From CAYRTD01 sp964426915 (GTDB taxonomy: Bacteria; Bacteroidota; Bacteroidia; Bacteroidales; GCA-2748055): a stretch of 17,622 nucleotides of DNA. The notes below the pieces were generated by a model that was not told the origin of the DNA, made no database searches, and saw nothing but the letters and a program-made list of their open reading frames with translations. Made by a program: the position numbers and the translations under genes. Below, piece after piece: positions 15,652-17,622 of this stretch. Location: the NCBI GenBank assembly GCA_964426915.1, contig CAYRTD010000085.1:1-17622 (forward strand), given 5' to 3'. The first letter of the stretch is position 1. Each line of letters begins with the position of its first letter.

Positions 15652-16626
15652 ATGAGGATCAGTGGTTTTTCGATGGGTAAAAATGCCCTGAAATTGTATT
15701 ATCCTATGAAGCAGTCTGTTATGTCTATCCTTCCCATTGTGGACGAATTTGTTATTGCACTTGGCGATAGTGATGATGACGACAGAACCCGCGAAGAAAT
15801 ACTTTCCATAGGAAGTGATAAAATCCGGATAATAGATACAGTCTGGGATATTGAAAAATTTCCCAGGGGAATGGAACACGCCCACCAGACCGATATTGCA
15901 AAAGATCATTGTACTGGAGACTGGTTATTTTATCTTCAATCGGATGAAGTTGTTCATGAAAAGTATCTCCCGGTAATTAAAAATCGTTGTGAACAATTAT
16001 ATGCCGATAAAGAGGTAGAAGGATTATTATTTAAATACAGGCATTTCTGGGGCGATTATCAGCATTATCAGGATAGTCATTGCTGGTACAGGCATGAGAT
16101 CAGGATAATCAGGAATGATCCGGATATACATTCCTGGGAATCAGCCCAATCCTTCCGTCGCATACCTGATTTTGACAGAATAAATTATCGCCGTCAGGAA
16201 AATACCTATAAGCTGAAAGTGGCTGCAGTAGATGCCTGGATTTACCATTACGGATGGGTAAGGCCTCCGCGTCTGATGCAGAATAAAATTAAGGAATTCA
16301 GTGCAAATCATCAGGGCCGGGCCAAAATTGCGAGACAGGAAAGGCTCAGGTTGTATGATAAGATCTTTGATTATGGAAATTTATCCCATGTTCCCGAATT
16401 TATGGACACTCATCCTGAGGTCATGAAAGAATGGATCAATGATTTCGACTGGAAAGAGCAGCTAAGATACTCCGGTCCGGAAAGAAGCCTTAATCCTATC
16501 AAAAACAAACACGATAAAAGAAAATACCGGCTAATTTCATGGATTGAGAAACATTTGCTTTTTGGTACCCGGCTGGGTGAATTTAAAAATTATATATTGC
16601 TTAAAAAATATGGGGGAGCCGGTTGA
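15652..16626 (+). CDS. Glycosyltransferase, family 2-like
   Basis: A 324-residue cytosolic-face glycosyltransferase with a GT-A type start: SILPIVDEFVIALGDSDDDDRT is the nucleotide-binding strand and loop, and GDWLFYLQSDE (about 89-99) stands where the metal-binding DxD motif is expected, as QSDE. The C-terminal half (HYGWVRPPRLMQNKIKEF and beyond) is typical of a Bacteroidota group annotated as family 2. A purine-rich AAGGGA sits 12 nt upstream of the ATG. It lies 15 bp after the ABC exporter, so the pair may build and export a surface glycolipid. Donor and acceptor are unknown. Confidence 0.85.
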   Translation: MRISGFSMGKNALKLYYPMKQSVMSILPIVDEFVIALGDSDDDDRTREEILSIGSDKIRIIDTVWDIEKFPRGMEHAHQTDIAKDHCTGDWLFYLQSDEVVHEKYLPVIKNRCEQLYADKEVEGLLFKYRHFWGDYQHYQDSHCWYRHEIRIIRNDPDIHSWESAQSFRRIPDFDRINYRRQENTYKLKVAAVDAWIYHYGWVRPPRLMQNKIKEFSANHQGRAKIARQERLRLYDKIFDYGNLSHVPEFMDTHPEVMKEWINDFDWKEQLRYSGPERSLNPIKNKHDKRKYRLISWIEKHLLFGTRLGEFKNYILLKKYGGAG

Positions 16627-16645
16627 TAGCATTAATTAATCATTA

Positions 16646-17197
16646 TTAAATTCCCCATCCCTGCGATATTCCGTATGCATCAAAGCTTCCAGATACAGTG
16701 ATAGCTTCTTCATTAGTGTCACTGAACTGGGCATTAACACTTCCTTTAACCCGATTTTTGCTTAGTTTTTCCAGAGTTACAGACCCAGCCTTTAAGAAAT
16801 AAGTTGTGGAGCTTTCCTCCGAGTAGAATGACATACTTAGAAAGACATCATCCTCTCCCGGGTCTTCAATAAAATTATAAGTTCTTTCCGAAAAGCCATC
16901 TGATTGATTCTTGGTCATTGAAATAACCAGGGCGTTCCCACTGGTATTGGTATTGTCGTCGTTACTTAGAGTTATTGTCAGACTTGTACCGGAGCTTCCC
17001 GGATCTGCAGAGTTTACCACCACCTGAACAAAACTTGCACTACCTGTCATGTTCATAGATTCAGCACCACTGACAGTTATTTCATAACTGGCATCAGAGC
17101 CTGTAAATAATCCATCATCATCCTTGGAACATGAGGATAAAAGCAAGATAAATAAAAAAAGACCCGAAAATCTGTAAATAAGAGCTTTTGTTTTCAT
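16646..17197 (-). CDS. Hypothetical lipoprotein
   Basis: A 183-residue protein with a classic lipoprotein signal: basic start MKTKALIYRF, hydrophobic core LFLFILLL, lipobox LLSSC with the acylated cysteine C23, then SKDDDG. An acidic run just after the cysteine is a known surface-export signal in Bacteroidota lipoproteins, so an outer-leaflet location is possible. The mature part is rich in Ser, Thr, Gly and Asp with beta-strand periodicity. I recognise no domain. It is convergent with the glycosyltransferase gene, 19 bp between stops, and no terminator is evident there. Confidence 0.85.
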   Translation of the reverse strand: MKTKALIYRFSGLFLFILLLSSCSKDDDGLFTGSDASYEITVSGAESMNMTGSASFVQVVVNSADPGSSGTSLTITLSNDDNTNTSGNALVISMTKNQSDGFSERTYNFIEDPGEDDVFLSMSFYSEESSTTYFLKAGSVTLEKLSKNRVKGSVNAQFSDTNEEAITVSGSFDAYGISQGWGI

Positions 17198-17432
17198 GAT
17201 ATTGATATTTAATTTAATAGCATTGAATGAGGATTGAGTTATTTTGATGTTTAAAATAGAAACAAGCAGAGTCTGAAAAGGTTGAAAAAAAGAATGTTAA
17301 TTTGTTGATTGGTTTTGTGGGATTATTTCATGATCCCATTGGGGGAGATCCTGCAAGCCCATAAGCCCGAAATACTTCGCCTTTGGTCACCGGAATTTTA
17401 ATGAAGGTGACTATCGCTTCAGGTTTTTCGGA
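17198..17432. other. Non-coding spacer with small inverted repeats
   Basis: No coding sequence is apparent. It holds TGGGAT/ATCCCA (17318-17323 and 17333-17338) and GGTCACC/GGTGAC (starting about 17385 and 17405), the latter enclosed by CCGAAA/TTTCGG arms (about 17367 and 17426). The AT-rich part next to the lipoprotein start presumably carries its promoter, but no good -7 box was found. Confidence 0.5.
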
Positions 17433-17490
17433 CTTTTTTGTTACCAGTACTTACGAAAATGGGATTTTCGACATACTGGTAACAAAAAAG
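17433..17490. repeat. Long perfect hairpin (17-bp outer stem plus 7-bp inner stem)
   Basis: CTTTTTTGTTACCAGTA at 17433-17449 is the exact inverse of 17474-17490. Inside it, CGAAAAT (17454-17460) pairs with ATTTTCG (17464-17470) across a GGG loop. The two stems are separated only by CTTA and ACA internal loops. The right arm provides the T-tract of the tRNA terminator next to it. Confidence 0.85.
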
Positions 17491-17520
17491 CCCGATTTTG
17501 CCTGTGGCAAAATTGGGCTT
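17484..17520 (-). terminator. Rho-independent terminator of tRNA-Ser
   Basis: On the minus strand a 15-bp stem (17520-17506 with 17502-17488, a single imperfect pair at 17514/17494, three-base loop) is followed by six T residues (17489-17484). It begins 9 bp after the tRNA 3' end. Confidence 0.82.
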
Positions 17521-17529
17521 AAAGGGTTG

Positions 17530-17614
17530 CGGAGGAAGAGGGATTCGAACCCCCGGTACCTTGCGGTACAACGGTTTTCAAGACCGCCGCATTCGACCAC
17601 TCTGCCATTCCTCC
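17530..17614 (-). tRNA. tRNA-Ser (anticodon UGA)
   Basis: The minus-strand sequence folds as a class II tRNA. The acceptor 5' strand GGAGGAA pairs with TTCCTCC, followed by discriminator G; the T-arm has GGTTCGAATC; the anticodon loop CTTGAAA carries TGA (17580-17578); and the variable arm is long with a TACCGCAAGGTA stem-loop, as in serine tRNAs. CCA is not encoded. It reads UCA and related UCN codons. The promoter lies beyond the window edge. Confidence 0.97.
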
Positions 17615-17622
17615 GGGCGCAA

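Noticed and set aside
13816..16626. ABC exporter plus glycosyltransferase as a bacteriocin or natural-product cluster
   Set aside because: No precursor peptide, modification enzyme or C39 protease domain accompanies them; the MsbA-like layout suggests ordinary envelope lipid or glycan export.
17433..17490. The long hairpin as a plus-strand terminator for an upstream gene
   Set aside because: No plus-strand gene precedes it after 16626, and the hairpin is not followed by a T-run on the plus strand.

Overview
The window looks like a chromosomal segment of a Bacteroidota bacterium, probably in the Bacteroidales/Marinilabiliales neighbourhood. The reasons are a TAnnTTTG-type -7 promoter box before purB, few Shine-Dalgarno sequences, AT-rich spacers, a SusE/F-style short lipoprotein with an SSC lipobox, and protein families typical of that phylum (NfeD-type membrane protease, CAP-domain secreted protein, M14 peptidase, 447-residue PurB). 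The genus cannot be fixed from sequence alone.

Layout. (1) 1-464 is gene-free. It holds an octamer array followed by four composite minisatellite units whose copy number differs from unit to unit. (2) 498-1109 (+) is a fumarylacetoacetate hydrolase-family enzyme, convergent with a long minus-strand block at 1117-9926. In transcription order that block is nfeD-like protease, GNAT acetyltransferase, CAP-domain protein, AhpD-like CxxC protein, pyruvate kinase, HD-domain hydrolase, M14 carboxypeptidase, PLP decarboxylase. Several junctions are only 1-6 bp, so at least nfeD-GNAT, AhpD-pyk-HD and M14-decarboxylase are probably co-transcribed. (3) 10057-12384 is a decayed accessory island between two conserved genes. 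It contains the 3' end of an IS66-family element fused to a broken secreted papain/C39-like protease gene, a 5'-truncated beta-rich protein, a short CPxC zinc-ribbon remnant, an apparently intact higBA toxin-antitoxin pair, a ~188-bp element with perfect 11-bp terminal inverted repeats, and a broken zinc-ribbon/Panacea (DUF4065) antitoxin-like gene. (4) 12424-16626 (+) carries purB, an MsbA-like ABC exporter and a family-2-type glycosyltransferase. The last two are close together and suggest a surface glycolipid or polysaccharide function. (5) 16646-17622 (-) has a hypothetical lipoprotein, a hairpin-rich spacer and tRNA-Ser(UGA) with its own terminator.

Most of the window is core metabolism and envelope biology. 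I found no clear new defence or biosynthetic system. The parts that deserve a second look are the hypervariable repeat block at the left end, the scarred island at 10057-12384 (in particular the inverted-repeat element that seems to supply part of the higBA promoter), and the stacked hairpins downstream of tRNA-Ser.
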